From positions 124,001-188,000 of the forward strand of contig NZ_QMDW01000002.1 in the NCBI RefSeq assembly GCF_003605635.1: a stretch of 64,000 bases of DNA, read 5' to 3'. Below the pieces are notes generated by a model. That model was not told where the DNA came from. It worked only from the letters and a program-made list of their open reading frames with translations, and searched no databases. Shown piece by piece: positions 38,321 through 46,966 of the stretch; the first letter of the stretch is position 1, and each line of letters starts with the position of its first letter. The translations under genes were made by a program, and so were the position numbers. Source of the DNA: Halonotius pteroides. Lineage in GTDB: Archaea; Halobacteriota; Halobacteria; Halobacteriales; Haloferacaceae.

Positions 38321-39826
38321 TCAGACATAGCCGTCGACCCCCTGGTGGAGTCGCTCGGTCGCGTCGGCCAGTCGCTCGCGGCGCGCTGTGAGTTCATCGT
38401 TGTCGGTCGCCAGCGTCTCGCGTGCGCGACTGATCGATGCGGTGACCTGCTCGGCGGCCGGCCCGCCGGGCGAATCGCGGCTCGCGACGCTTTCGGCCGG
38501 GTCGAGTGCCGACTCGACGCTCGCCTCGTCGACGTACTCAAACAGCGACTCACCCAGCACCTCCTCGGCGACCCCGTCAAGCACGGCGGCTGTAACGCCG
38601 TCGTCGCTGTGCTCCGCCTCCTCGGCGGCCAGCGCGACGACCTCGTGAGCGGTGCGGAACGGCAGTCCTGCCATCGCCAGCAGATCGGCGATCCCGGTCG
38701 CCGTCGCAAAGCCGTCGTCGGCTTCGTCGGCCAACAGCTCGGCGTTCCAGTCGGCGGTCGCTACCGCGCCAGCCGCAATCGACGATGCCTCAACGACGGC
38801 ATCGACCGCGCGGAACGTGTGCGGGTGGGCGCGCTGGAGGTCGCGGTTGTACGCTCGCGGCAGCCCCTTCAGCGTCGTCAACAACCCGGTCAGCTCGCCG
38901 GTCGCGTCGCCGGCGACAGCACGGGTCAGCTCCAGCGTATCGGGGTTCTTCTTTTGGGGCATGATCGAGGAGGTCGAACTGTAGTCGTCCGACAGCTCGA
39001 TATATCCCTTATTGGCGAAGACAACGATGTCCTCGGCGAGCCCTGACAGGGTGGTCGCGTGGATCGCCAAGGCGGCGGTCGCCTCCGCGAGGAAATCCCG
39101 CGCCGAGGCGGCGTCCATCGCGTTGTCGACGACGCGGCCGAACCCGAGCAGTTCGGCGACGCGCTTGCGGTCGATATCGAACGGGGTCCCCGCGAAAGCC
39201 GCCCCGCCGAGCGGCGAGGCGTTCGTGCGGTCGTAGGCATCGAGCAGGCGAGCGGTGTCGCGGCCGACGGCGGCCGCATACGACGCGAGGTAGTGGCCGA
39301 CCGTCGTCGGCTGGGCTGGCTGGAGATGCGTGTAGCCGGCCATTACCGTCTCGGTATGCTCGGCGGCGGCCGCCAACAGCGACTCGCGCAGCGCGAGTGT
39401 CGTCTCGGCGGCGTCCAGCAGATCCGCGCGGAGGCGATAGCGAATGCAGGTCGCCACCTCGTCGTTGCGGCTGCGAGCGGTGTGCATTTTCCCGCCATCG
39501 GGGCCGACGCGGTCGATGACCGCTGACTCGATGGCTTCGTGTACGTCTTCGCCGTCCGAGAGGTCGCTGTGGCCCGCCGAGTCGATAGCATCGAGGGCGG
39601 CCAGAATCTCACCGGCCACGTCGTCGCCGATGATCCCCTGTTCGGCGAGCATGACCACATGGGCGCGGTCGACGGCGAGATCAGCCTCGAAAATTCGGCT
39701 GTCGCCGGTGAGACTCGACAAGAACTCGCGGGCCGGGCCGCCGCTGAAGCGGTCACGGCGGACGACCGTCTCGCTGTCCACGTCTTCGTTGGGTTCGTCG
39801 TTGTTGCTGTTCGCGTCGGCGTCCAT
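38321..39826 (-). CDS. argH: Argininosuccinate lyase
   Basis: A 501-residue fumarase-superfamily enzyme splitting argininosuccinate to arginine and fumarate. Conserved blocks are KMHTARSRNDEVATCIRYRLR, GYTHLQPAQPTTVGHYL with the active-site His, and the signature SSIMPQKKNPDTLEL. An acidic N-terminal extension (DANSNNDEPNEDVDSE) is a halophilic addition. It starts seven bases after argG ends and shares its transcript. Confidence 0.97.
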   Translation of the reverse strand: MDADANSNNDEPNEDVDSETVVRRDRFSGGPAREFLSSLTGDSRIFEADLAVDRAHVVMLAEQGIIGDDVAGEILAALDAIDSAGHSDLSDGEDVHEAIESAVIDRVGPDGGKMHTARSRNDEVATCIRYRLRADLLDAAETTLALRESLLAAAAEHTETVMAGYTHLQPAQPTTVGHYLASYAAAVGRDTARLLDAYDRTNASPLGGAAFAGTPFDIDRKRVAELLGFGRVVDNAMDAASARDFLAEATAALAIHATTLSGLAEDIVVFANKGYIELSDDYSSTSSIMPQKKNPDTLELTRAVAGDATGELTGLLTTLKGLPRAYNRDLQRAHPHTFRAVDAVVEASSIAAGAVATADWNAELLADEADDGFATATGIADLLAMAGLPFRTAHEVVALAAEEAEHSDDGVTAAVLDGVAEEVLGESLFEYVDEASVESALDPAESVASRDSPGGPAAEQVTASISRARETLATDNDELTARRERLADATERLHQGVDGYV

Positions 39827-39832
39827 GATCGC

Positions 39833-41059
39833 TTACTCGTCGCCGTTGTCGCCGTCAGTCGCCCCGCGTTTCGCGTCGGCGGCGCGCTTGGCTTCGGCGG
39901 CGATGCGATCCTGGTAGCCGTGATACTTGGCGACGCCAGTCGCGTCGGCTTGGGTGATGTCGCCGACCTTCTCCGTGTTGAAGGAGGCGGCGTCGGCGGA
40001 GTAGACGGCATACTCGCTGTCGCGGCCGACGACGCGGGCTTGGCCGCCCTCGAAGCGGATCGTCACCGTGCCGGTGACTTTGGTCTGCGTTTCCTCGATG
40101 AAGCCCTCAAGCGCGGCGACGAGCGGGCCGTCGACGAGACCTTCGTACCCTTTCTGGCTCCACTCGGAATCGACTTGCTGTTTGAAGTCGCGCTCCTCCT
40201 TTGTGAGGACGAGTGCTTCCAGCCCCTCGTGGGCGTTGAGCAGCACCGTTGCCGCTGGGTGCTCGTAGTTTTCTCTCACCTTGAGCCCAAGCATACGGTC
40301 TTCCATCATGTCGGTGCGGCCAACGCCGTAGGAGCCGGCGAGTTCGTTGAGCGCTTCGATTAACTCGATGGGATCCAGTTCCTCGCCGTCCAGCGAGACG
40401 GGATACCCGTTCTCGAAGCCCAGTTCGATCTCCTCGCCGAAACCGCTCGGCGCAGTCGTCCACTCGTAGAGCTCCTCGCCCGGAACGTGATCGGGCTCTT
40501 CGAGATCGCCGCCCTCGATGGAACGGCTCCAGAGGTTGGTGTCGATCGACCACGTGCCTTCGTTGCCGGCCTCGACGGGCAGGTTGCGCTCGGCGGCGTA
40601 CTCGATCTCCCAGTCGCGGGTCATCCCCATCTCGCGGACGGGCGCAATGACTTCGAGGTCAGAGGCCCGCCAGATCGCCTCGAAGCGGAGTTGGTCGTTG
40701 CCCTTGCCCGTACAGCCGTGAGCGATGCCGTCGCAGCCCTCCTCCTCGGCGACCCGGAGGATCGCTTTGGCGATCACCGGCCTGGCCAGCGCGGTGCCGA
40801 GCGGGTAGCCCTGGTAATCGGCGTTGGCGCGGACGGCGTCGAAACAGAGATCGGCGAACTCCGCTTTCGCGTCGACGACGTGGTGATCGAGATCGAGTGC
40901 CTCGGCGGTTTCTCGGGCCTCTTCGAACTCGTCGTCCGGCTGGCCGACATCGACGGTGACGCCGACGACTTCGTCGTAGCCGTACTCCTCTTCGAGAACC
41001 GGCACACAGACGGTGGTGTCGAGGCCACCGCTGAACGCCAGTGCCACGCGGTTTGTCAT
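39833..41059 (-). CDS. argG: Argininosuccinate synthase
   Basis: A 408-residue enzyme joining citrulline and aspartate using ATP. The PP-motif VALAFSGGLDTTV is at the N-terminus, with AHGCTGKGNDQLRFE and TWSIDTNLWSRSIEGG following. Length is normal plus a short acidic tail. It leads the argG-argH unit. ATG 41059 is supported by a TATA element at 41083-41093. Confidence 0.97.
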   Translation of the reverse strand: MTNRVALAFSGGLDTTVCVPVLEEEYGYDEVVGVTVDVGQPDDEFEEARETAEALDLDHHVVDAKAEFADLCFDAVRANADYQGYPLGTALARPVIAKAILRVAEEEGCDGIAHGCTGKGNDQLRFEAIWRASDLEVIAPVREMGMTRDWEIEYAAERNLPVEAGNEGTWSIDTNLWSRSIEGGDLEEPDHVPGEELYEWTTAPSGFGEEIELGFENGYPVSLDGEELDPIELIEALNELAGSYGVGRTDMMEDRMLGLKVRENYEHPAATVLLNAHEGLEALVLTKEERDFKQQVDSEWSQKGYEGLVDGPLVAALEGFIEETQTKVTGTVTIRFEGGQARVVGRDSEYAVYSADAASFNTEKVGDITQADATGVAKYHGYQDRIAAEAKRAADAKRGATDGDNGDE

Positions 41060-41082
41060 TACCCACACCAAACGGGGAGTAG

Positions 41083-41115
41083 GACTTAAATTCAGTGATT
41101 TTGATTTTCGAAAAT
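41083..41115 (-). promoter_or_regulatory. argG promoter with upstream 12-bp palindrome
   Basis: Minus-strand TATA-like GAATTTAAGT (about 41083-41093) lies some 25-30 bases before ATG 41059. Immediately upstream is a perfect palindrome, ATTTTCGAAAAT (41104-41115), in the position of a regulator site flanking the core promoter. I see no copy before lysW. Confidence 0.55.
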
Positions 41116-41357
41116 AGCCGCGTAGACGGCTCTAAATGGCTGAAACACGGGGTTCGGCTAAAACCAGCGACGGTCAAACCGGGTATCGGCCCGACCGTCG
41201 GGACGTGGCGGGGCCGTCGGTCGGCCCCGCTCGCGAGAGTCGCCGCAGCCGCCGCTGACCAACGAAATGCGAGTTGGATCGACGGGCGACTGCCATTATT
41301 GACAGTTCAGTGTTCAGCTACAAAACCATTTCGTGATCACTCCGTGTGGAGCCGATT

Positions 41358-41975
41358 TCAGGCCCACAACGGAGCGAATCCGGTATCGACGCCGAACAGC
41401 CAGAACGTGACGACGATACCGACGGCCACGACCGGCGGAATCGTGAGGTTGTCGTCGACACCGACGCCGCGAATGACCGGCTTGACACCGTCAGCGACCG
41501 CACCAACGGCCGCACCGATCCCTGCCGCAGCGACACCGACTGTGGTGCTGCTGCCAGCGATAGTAAACGGCACGGCCAACAGAAAACAGACCCCGAACGT
41601 CGCAACGACGACGGCGGGTCGTTTGTGCTCGTCGGCCGCGTTGTTGCCGAGCATCCCGCTGATCGGATCGCCGAGAATCAACATCAACATCGCCGGAATC
41701 GTCACCGACGGGCCGAACAGCACGGCGACAGTGGTCATGCTAACCATATAAAGCGCGTAGCCGGCGACCGCGTGCTGCTCGTACGGGCGGGTGATCTCGT
41801 CGTAGAGCCGATGGGTGAGACCGACAACCAGCCGGAGGAATTCGAGGATGAAGACGATCACCGTCACGGCGAGCATGAAGTACCGGAGTTCGATCCACGT
41901 GACGATGTCCAACAGGTAGATCGCCGGCATCCCGACACCGCTGGCATGGATCGCCCGCCGGCCGTACTCGCTCAT
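41358..41975 (-). CDS. Dolichol/phytol kinase-like membrane protein (SEC59/DGK1/VTE5 family)
   Basis: About 205 residues with six or seven hydrophobic segments. Family-like elements are LILGDPISGMLG followed by a basic stretch (ADEHKRP), and near the C-terminus AVADGVKPVIRGVGVDDNLTIP, which resembles the CTP-binding/catalytic loops of polyprenol kinases. It may phosphorylate a dolichol-like lipid for N-glycosylation or lipid salvage. ATG 41975 (MSEYGRRAIHASG) is a better start than 41999. About 300 bases upstream of argG and downstream of this gene hold only the argG promoter. Confidence 0.72.
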   Translation of the reverse strand: MSEYGRRAIHASGVGMPAIYLLDIVTWIELRYFMLAVTVIVFILEFLRLVVGLTHRLYDEITRPYEQHAVAGYALYMVSMTTVAVLFGPSVTIPAMLMLILGDPISGMLGNNAADEHKRPAVVVATFGVCFLLAVPFTIAGSSTTVGVAAAGIGAAVGAVADGVKPVIRGVGVDDNLTIPPVVAVGIVVTFWLFGVDTGFAPLWA

Positions 41976-42024
41976 GGGCGTTGTCTCGAGACTGACCAAG
42001 ATGTCGATACTCCGCGGTGCATCG

Positions 42025-43866
42025 TCAGTCAGTTGTCACGTCGGTATCGACGCGGTCGTAGCGATCCTGCAGATCGGCGAACGCGCGGTCGCCGTCGAAG
42101 ATGGCTTCGAGCTCGGCGGCGAGATCGGCAACCGGCAGCCGGAGTTGGGCTGCCGAATCCCGCTCTCGTACCGTTACGGTCGTCTCGTCGTCGCCCTCCA
42201 AGCCGTCTTGGTCGACAGTCACACAGAACGGCGTGCCGACCTCATCCTGCCGGCGGTATCGCCGGCCGATCGAGCCCGAATCATCGTAGCTAACGGAGAT
42301 ACCGGCTGCCCGGAGCTCGTCGGCAAGGTCGCTGGCAACGTCGATGAGCGCGTCGTCGTTGCTGACAAGCGGGAAGACGGCCACATCGGTCGGCGCGATT
42401 TCCGGTGCCAAGGAGAGATAGGTACGCGTTTCGTCGTCGACTTCGTCCTCGCTGTAGGCGTGTTCGAGCAGCGTGTACACCGTCCGGCCGACACCGAAGG
42501 AGGGTTCGACGACGTGCGGCGTGATGTGTTCGCCGTTTTCCGTCTGTTCTTCGACCGAGAAGTTCGCGACCTCGGTATCAACGGTGTAGGTTTCGCCATC
42601 GTCGCTGGACTGCGTCCGGCTGCCAGAGGCGTCGGACGACGCCTCGCTGACCTCGACCGTGACCTCGTCGCCATCGAAGGCATCGGGGTCGCTCTCGGCG
42701 AGTTCCTGCAGGGCATCGGCCACGTCGCCGGCCGCGCCACCGAACTCGGGGCCAAGGGCGGCCATATCTGGATCGACGGTCGCGCGTTCAACCGTTTTTG
42801 GCTCGTCGTAGCGTTTGAACACGGTAAAGCGATCCTCGGAGTGCTCGCCGTGTTTTGTGAGATCGTAGTCGCCGCGGTAGGCAAAGCCGGCGATCTCGAT
42901 CCAGTTGCCCCCGATCTCGCTTTCGGCGTCCCAGCAGTCGGCGGCATAGTGTGCTCGCTCGCCGGAGAGATGCTGGCGGAAACGGAACCGATCCATGTCG
43001 ACGCCGACCCGCTCGTACCAGCCTTGGGCGACACCGAGGAAGTAGGCGACCCACGGCGAGGTAATGATCGCGTCATCGACCGCCTCGCCGATGGTTGTCT
43101 CGATATACTCGCCGTCGTCGTCGTGCTGTTCACTGACCGGGTAGAGCGTGACCTCAACGTCTTCGACATCGTCAAGCGGTGGCTCATCTGCCTCGGGATC
43201 GATGAACTGCTCTAACTCGGCCTGTGTGAACTCTCGGACGCGGATGATCCCGCGCCGTGGGCTGATCTCGTTGCGGTAGGCTGGGCCGATCTGGGTGATC
43301 CCGAAGGGGAGTTGGCCGCGGGCGTACTCCTTGAGCCGCGGAAACTCGACGAAGATCCCCTGTGCTGTTTCGGGTCGCAGATAGCCGGGCTGGCCCGCGC
43401 CAGGGCCGATGGCGGTCTCGAACATGAGGTTGAAATCCTCGACCGGTTCGCCCGCAAGATCGGCCCCACAGGTCGGACACGCGAGATCGTGCTCGCGGAT
43501 GCGTTCCTCGACGCGGTCGACGCCGAGGGCTTCGGCGTCCTCGATGTCGGCGACGGCATCCTCGATCAGGTGGTCGGCGCGGTGACTCTCGCCGCACTCC
43601 GCACACTCGATGAGCATATCGTCGAAGCCATCCAGATGGCCTGAGGCCTCGAAAACCGGTTCGGGCATCACGGTCGGCGCTTCGATCTCCTCGTTGCCGA
43701 GCCGGAGAGTGAACTGCTCGCGCCACGCCGACTCGACGTTGCGTTTCAGCGCCGCGCCCTCCGGACCGAAGGTGTAGAACCCCGCCGTCCCGCCGTAGGC
43801 CTCGTTGGCACCGAAAAAGAACCCACGGCGTTTGGCGAGTTCGGTGAGCGCCTGTTGATCCGCCAT
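42025..43866 (-). CDS. glyS: Glycyl-tRNA synthetase
   Basis: A 613-residue class II alpha2-type synthetase. The N-terminal LAKRRGFFFGANEAYGG and FYTFGPEGAALKRN are typical. Zinc cysteines are in ECAECGESH and ACPTCGADL. Motif 2 (YRNEISPRRGIIRVREFTQ) and motif 3 (EPSFGVGRTVYTLLEH) are present, with an anticodon-binding domain at the end. An acidic insert of roughly 60 residues (EVSEASSDASGSRTQSSDDG) near the middle is a halophilic feature. The start overlaps the stop of the CBS gene (TGATG). Confidence 0.97.
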   Translation of the reverse strand: MADQQALTELAKRRGFFFGANEAYGGTAGFYTFGPEGAALKRNVESAWREQFTLRLGNEEIEAPTVMPEPVFEASGHLDGFDDMLIECAECGESHRADHLIEDAVADIEDAEALGVDRVEERIREHDLACPTCGADLAGEPVEDFNLMFETAIGPGAGQPGYLRPETAQGIFVEFPRLKEYARGQLPFGITQIGPAYRNEISPRRGIIRVREFTQAELEQFIDPEADEPPLDDVEDVEVTLYPVSEQHDDDGEYIETTIGEAVDDAIITSPWVAYFLGVAQGWYERVGVDMDRFRFRQHLSGERAHYAADCWDAESEIGGNWIEIAGFAYRGDYDLTKHGEHSEDRFTVFKRYDEPKTVERATVDPDMAALGPEFGGAAGDVADALQELAESDPDAFDGDEVTVEVSEASSDASGSRTQSSDDGETYTVDTEVANFSVEEQTENGEHITPHVVEPSFGVGRTVYTLLEHAYSEDEVDDETRTYLSLAPEIAPTDVAVFPLVSNDDALIDVASDLADELRAAGISVSYDDSGSIGRRYRRQDEVGTPFCVTVDQDGLEGDDETTVTVRERDSAAQLRLPVADLAAELEAIFDGDRAFADLQDRYDRVDTDVTTD

Positions 43867-44723
43867 CAGCACCCCTCCAACAGGTCGATATCGCGGACGA
43901 TGCCGATCAGCTCACCACCCGAAACGAGCGGGATCTGCTCGATCTCGTTGGAGATCATCGTCTGGGCCGCATCGGTCGCAGTTTTCGTCTTGCTGATCGT
44001 GATCACGTCGCCCGTCATGATCTCGGCGACCGGTTCCGCGGGGATCTCAACATTGCGGGTCGGAAAGTAGCTGTTGCCGACAGCTTTGACGCCTTCCCAG
44101 GCCCATTCGGAATCCTGCTCGGCGATGGATTCGCCGGTGTCGTCTTCGCCCTCAACAACACGGGCGATCTCGACGATGTCGACCTCGGTGAGCATCCCTG
44201 TCATCTCGCCGTCGTCGTCAAGCACGACGGTGTAGGGAACGTTCGCGTGGTAGATCTCGCGTTCGGCGACAGTGAGCGGGGTCCCGACGTAGGTGGTGTT
44301 GATATCACGAGTCGCCAGCTCGCCGACCTGAGCACCGCCGGGGATCTGCTCGCGGGCGATGGCACGTACCACGTCGGTGACGGTGATGATCCCGTCGAGC
44401 TCGTCGTCGTCGGCCGGATCGACAACCGGGACGCGGCGGGCATCGTTGTCGACCATGTGGGCGGCCGCATCGAGAATATCGGTGTCGGGTGTGACGGTCT
44501 CGACCTCACGGGTGAGCAAGGCGAGTTGATCCTCGTCGGGGCGTTCGATCAGCGAATCCCGGGAGATGATCCCTCGGTAGACATCGACGCCGTCGACGGC
44601 CTTAGTTACCGGCACCGAGGAAAAGCCGTAGTCTTGCAGGTACGTCAGGACATCGTCACGAGTGCCGGGCAGCTCAACGGTGACAAGCTCGTCACGGGGT
44701 GTCATCGCGTCAGCGACGTTCAT
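43866..44723 (-). CDS. Four-CBS-domain protein
   Basis: A 285-residue soluble protein made of four CBS motifs in two Bateman modules. The first begins MNVADAMTPRDELVTVELPG, followed by VETVTPDTDILDAAAHMVDND, VGELATRDINTTYVGTPLTV and VAEIMTGDVITISKTKTATD. CBS pairs bind adenosine nucleotides or S-adenosylmethionine and sense energy state. It is translationally coupled to glyS downstream, an arrangement that may be conserved. Its own target is unknown. Confidence 0.9.
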   Translation of the reverse strand: MNVADAMTPRDELVTVELPGTRDDVLTYLQDYGFSSVPVTKAVDGVDVYRGIISRDSLIERPDEDQLALLTREVETVTPDTDILDAAAHMVDNDARRVPVVDPADDDELDGIITVTDVVRAIAREQIPGGAQVGELATRDINTTYVGTPLTVAEREIYHANVPYTVVLDDDGEMTGMLTEVDIVEIARVVEGEDDTGESIAEQDSEWAWEGVKAVGNSYFPTRNVEIPAEPVAEIMTGDVITISKTKTATDAAQTMISNEIEQIPLVSGGELIGIVRDIDLLEGC

Positions 44724-44797
44724 ACCTCGGGCTACCGTCGGCCAGCCTCTTGTATCAACCGAAGGCAGCCGTCGGCCCGACGGCTGGTTCCGGTATC

Positions 44798-44805
44798 ATT
44801 AAATA
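44798..44805 (+). promoter_or_regulatory. TATA element inside an inverted repeat
   Basis: attaaata is framed by GGTAT (44792-44796) and ATACC (44803-44807). It lies about 25 bases before ATG 44828, predicting a leaderless mRNA for the small gene. Confidence 0.5.
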
Positions 44806-44827
44806 CCTGAGCGTGTGAGAATATTCC

Positions 44828-44995
44828 ATGACACAGGATCACACGCCTGTTGGGGATGCCACAACACCCGAAGTCATGGCCGCCGTCGACGACGCCGACA
44901 GCCGACCCTCGTATGTCATCGCCGACATCAGTCGGGACGGCGCGTGGCTCTCCGTCCGCGAAACCGACGCTGTGATCCTTTCTGAGTGGTGTTGA
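44828..44995 (+). CDS. Small haloarchaeal protein (DUF7556-like)
   Basis: A 55-residue protein. The core PEVMAAVDDADSRPSYVIAD followed by ISRDGAWLSVRETDA matches a short haloarchaeal family I recall as DUF7556. Its function is unknown. It is divergent from the CBS gene. The 164 bases after it contain nothing I can identify. Confidence 0.72.
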   Translation: MTQDHTPVGDATTPEVMAAVDDADSRPSYVIADISRDGAWLSVRETDAVILSEWC

Positions 44996-45159
44996 AGCCG
45001 ATCGCTCACAGTTGACCATCGCCGTATCGATAGCGACGATTCAGCTGTTGTAATTCCCATTAATGCTCTTGATGTGCGCTTAGCGAACACCGATCAGCCG
45101 ATACTATGCTATCGTGATAACACAGTGCAGTCAAATCCCCACACCAATTACCATCACGT

Positions 45160-45444
45160 ATGCCCAAAGACATCCCGGATCCCAGCGAGACGCGGCGGTT
45201 CGAAAAGGGGAAAGTTATCGAAATCAAGGTTGACGGCGAGATCGTGATGCGGATCGAACGACAAAACGAGATCTTTACCTCACCCATCGAAGACGCCGGG
45301 ATCTGGGCTGCCCTCTCAGGGATCATCGACTCCATCGACGACACCCTCGAAAACAAGCTCGATTCCGAGCCCCAGGAGGTGTTGGCTGCGCACGAGGTCG
45401 AGATTCGAGTGGGCCACGCCGGCGACTGGGATCAGATCAACTGA
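45160..45444 (+). CDS. Hypothetical acidic protein
   Basis: A 94-residue soluble protein beginning MPKDIPDPSETRRFEKGK. The strand pattern (VIEIKVDGEIVMRIER) and the later WAALSGIIDSIDDTLENKL suggest a small alpha/beta fold. Composition fits a real haloarchaeal gene. I do not recognise the family. It precedes the repeat-bearing intergenic region. Confidence 0.6.
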   Translation: MPKDIPDPSETRRFEKGKVIEIKVDGEIVMRIERQNEIFTSPIEDAGIWAALSGIIDSIDDTLENKLDSEPQEVLAAHEVEIRVGHAGDWDQIN

Positions 45445-45493
45445 GAGGAGCCGTCTAAAACAACACTGTATCGAAAAGCGCCCTCCCGTCTGT

Positions 45494-45625
45494 ATGACGG
45501 GGTCAGGCGATACCAAACCAGTGTCAACGTGTGTTGACTGTTCAAACCGCCTGCCCGGAAAGGTGGCGGTTTCCGCCTGCCCGGAAGAGGTCAGACGGTA
45601 TCAACTATGTGGGTGTGATTGGTGA
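45494..45625 (+). CDS. Possible 43-residue cysteine-rich protein
   Basis: The frame from ATG 45494 reads MTGSGDTKPVSTCVDCSNRL, then ACPEEVRRYQLCGCDW before TGA. CxxC and CxC spacing would allow one zinc site, as in haloarchaeal small zinc-finger proteins. Against it, the same DNA words recur in other frames nearby, so this may be repeat sequence that happens to be open. Confidence 0.3.
   Translation: MTGSGDTKPVSTCVDCSNRLPGKVAVSACPEEVRRYQLCGCDW
45521..45564 (+). repeat. Imperfect direct repeat, copy A
   Basis: It begins gtgtcaacg and ends GCCTGCCCGGAAAGGT (45549-45564). It shares its overall order with copy B at 45793-45836. The right half forms an 8-bp hairpin AAACCGCC/GGCGGTTT (45544-45572). 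Confidence 0.6.
45575..45591 (+). repeat. Core repeat GCCTGCCCGGAANAGGT
   Basis: A third copy of the core word only, GCCTGCCCGGAAGAGGT, ten bases after copy A. Confidence 0.6.
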
Positions 45626-45792
45626 TAAAACTATCCGTGAAAGTCTCAGAGAAGATAATTTCCCACGTCGGCGGTTCGAATCCTCAGACGTAGGTATCTG
45701 AGATCAATTCGTGTTGGCTGTATTGCATTATTTGATTTGATATTCTGAACACCACTTATTTATATCACACGTCGGAATCAACAGGTGTCGCC

Positions 45793-45836
45793 GTGTCAAC
45801 GACGGCGACTGTCGAACACGCCTGCCCGGAACAGGT
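45793..45836 (+). repeat. Imperfect direct repeat, copy B
   Basis: It starts gtgtcaacg, continues with gactgt, and ends GCCTGCCCGGAACAGGT (45820-45836). It lies 27 bases after a strong TATA-like ttatttatat (45757-45766). Confidence 0.6.
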
Positions 45837-45837
45837 C

Positions 45838-45858
45838 GGGAAGTAGTACGTACTTCCC
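45838..45858. terminator. Hairpin in repeat island (possible terminator or RNA structure)
   Basis: GGGAAGTA-GTACG-TACTTCCC is a perfect 8-bp stem with a 5-base loop, directly after copy B. No oligo-T follows, so a role as a structured RNA element or binding site is equally possible. Confidence 0.35.
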
Positions 45859-45941
45859 ACTCTACATCTCTCAGTTATGACGAGCAGCATGGAGTTGCTG
45901 TACGTTGCTATTCGGTTATTACACTGATTCTGCCATCTGCT

Positions 45942-46403
45942 GTGGCTGTCAGCGACGGTGGAACGACTGCACCTATCAAATCGATAGTACAATCGTTTTT
46001 ACACGCGGAACATAACTATCTATCTAACTGGGGGTTCAGAGTGCGACAGCAAGCTAATGCGGATAGATCGGGGGGGAGCGACAACATTGAGGACACAGTA
46101 TCAACTTCGGCATACATACAGCACTGGATAGCTGAAACGTACTTCTCGGAGCAGCTAAAGGCAAATCCGAATTCGGATACGTTACTCCTCTACGGCGGTA
46201 CGTTCATCATCGGTGGCCTCGTCGCAGTCGGGCTTTCCTTTGGCCTAAATCTCTTCTCGTTTGTCGTCGCCCGCGTGATGCTCTATACGAGTGCCGCGCT
46301 GCTGGTTGTCGGCCTCACCCTCTGGGTCATCCATGCAACCTGTCTCAGCCTCGGCTACATCGCCCGGATCGAACACCAACTGTGGGGAGACAGCCCGCGG
46401 TAG
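45942..46403 (+). CDS. Hypothetical membrane protein with two C-terminal transmembrane helices
   Basis: About 153 residues from GTG 45942. The first 80 residues are soluble (QSFLHAEHNYLSNWGFRVRQ), then two hydrophobic helices follow (LLLYGGTFIIGGLVAVGLSF and MLYTSAALLVVGLTLWVIHA). The codons just upstream of the GTG encode a hydrophobic, signal-like stretch (SVITLILPSAVAVSDGG) with no start codon. A plausible leader ATG at 45877 is in another frame, so the true N-terminus may be broken or misread. The function is unknown. Confidence 0.5.
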   Translation: MAVSDGGTTAPIKSIVQSFLHAEHNYLSNWGFRVRQQANADRSGGSDNIEDTVSTSAYIQHWIAETYFSEQLKANPNSDTLLLYGGTFIIGGLVAVGLSFGLNLFSFVVARVMLYTSAALLVVGLTLWVIHATCLSLGYIARIEHQLWGDSPR

Positions 46404-46523
46404 TTGTCGTTGTGGGCGGGATGGTCTCGCTGAGCTAACACAGGTTGTAGCGGGTATTCACACACAGCACTGTTTTGATCAATTTCGGTCAGATTACTTG
46501 CGGTATGGCCCGGACGCTTTCGA

Positions 46524-46814
46524 CTATCCTACTATCAATTCTGGACTCACTGCAAGCAAGCAAAAAAGGAGAACCATCGTACCAACGGCTACTATTCGAA
46601 GGATCCCCGCTGAGCGCCGTTGACTCGGAGGCAGCGATTCAGCGAGCCCAACAAGACCAAACCCGATGCTCATAAACAGAAGCGTATGTGAGCCGTCGTG
46701 TCCAATCGAAAAATAACCCCACGCAAGGAGCGAAAAAGCCGATAATAAAAGAGAGGGGAATGACTTCTTTCGCCCATCTGGCGTACGGAACACATACTGT
46801 CTGACCACATCCAT
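46524..46814 (-). CDS. Hypothetical small membrane protein
   Basis: About 96 residues: a charged N-terminus (MDVVRQYVFRTPDGRKKSF), then three or four hydrophobic segments (LLLSAFSLLAWGYFS, LLFMSIGFGLVGLAES, IVAVGTMVLLFCLLAV). ATG 46814 is the best start; the open frame continues to 46889. Base composition is more AT-rich than the core genes, consistent with an accessory locus. No family is recognised. Confidence 0.5.
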   Translation of the reverse strand: MDVVRQYVFRTPDGRKKSFPSLLLSAFSLLAWGYFSIGHDGSHTLLFMSIGFGLVGLAESLPPSQRRSAGILRIVAVGTMVLLFCLLAVSPELIVG

Positions 46815-46966
46815 ACTAATCAGTGACTTTCTGCCGACATAAATCGCGTGGATAGCTAAAAAACTGATCGTGCTTTTAGATACACACATCAGCTCCAGGT
46901 TTTCCGCCGCTTTCGGTGGCAGTCAACCGAATAACCGCAGCACAGTACTTGCCGACCCGAACAGCC

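Noticed and set aside
41095-41751. 218-codon plus-strand frame between argG and the polyprenol-kinase-like gene
   Set aside because: It runs antisense to the membrane protein and through the argG promoter; composition is not gene-like.
41974-43215. 413-codon plus-strand frame opposite glyS
   Set aside because: Antisense shadow with no recognisable domain.
45671-45686. T-arm-like GGTTCGAATCCT suggesting a tRNA fragment
   Set aside because: The flanking stem does not pair properly and no acceptor, D or anticodon arm is present.
45521-45836. Three GCCTGCCCGGAA copies as a CRISPR array
   Set aside because: Spacing is irregular (26 and 245 bases), there are only three copies, and no cas genes are near.
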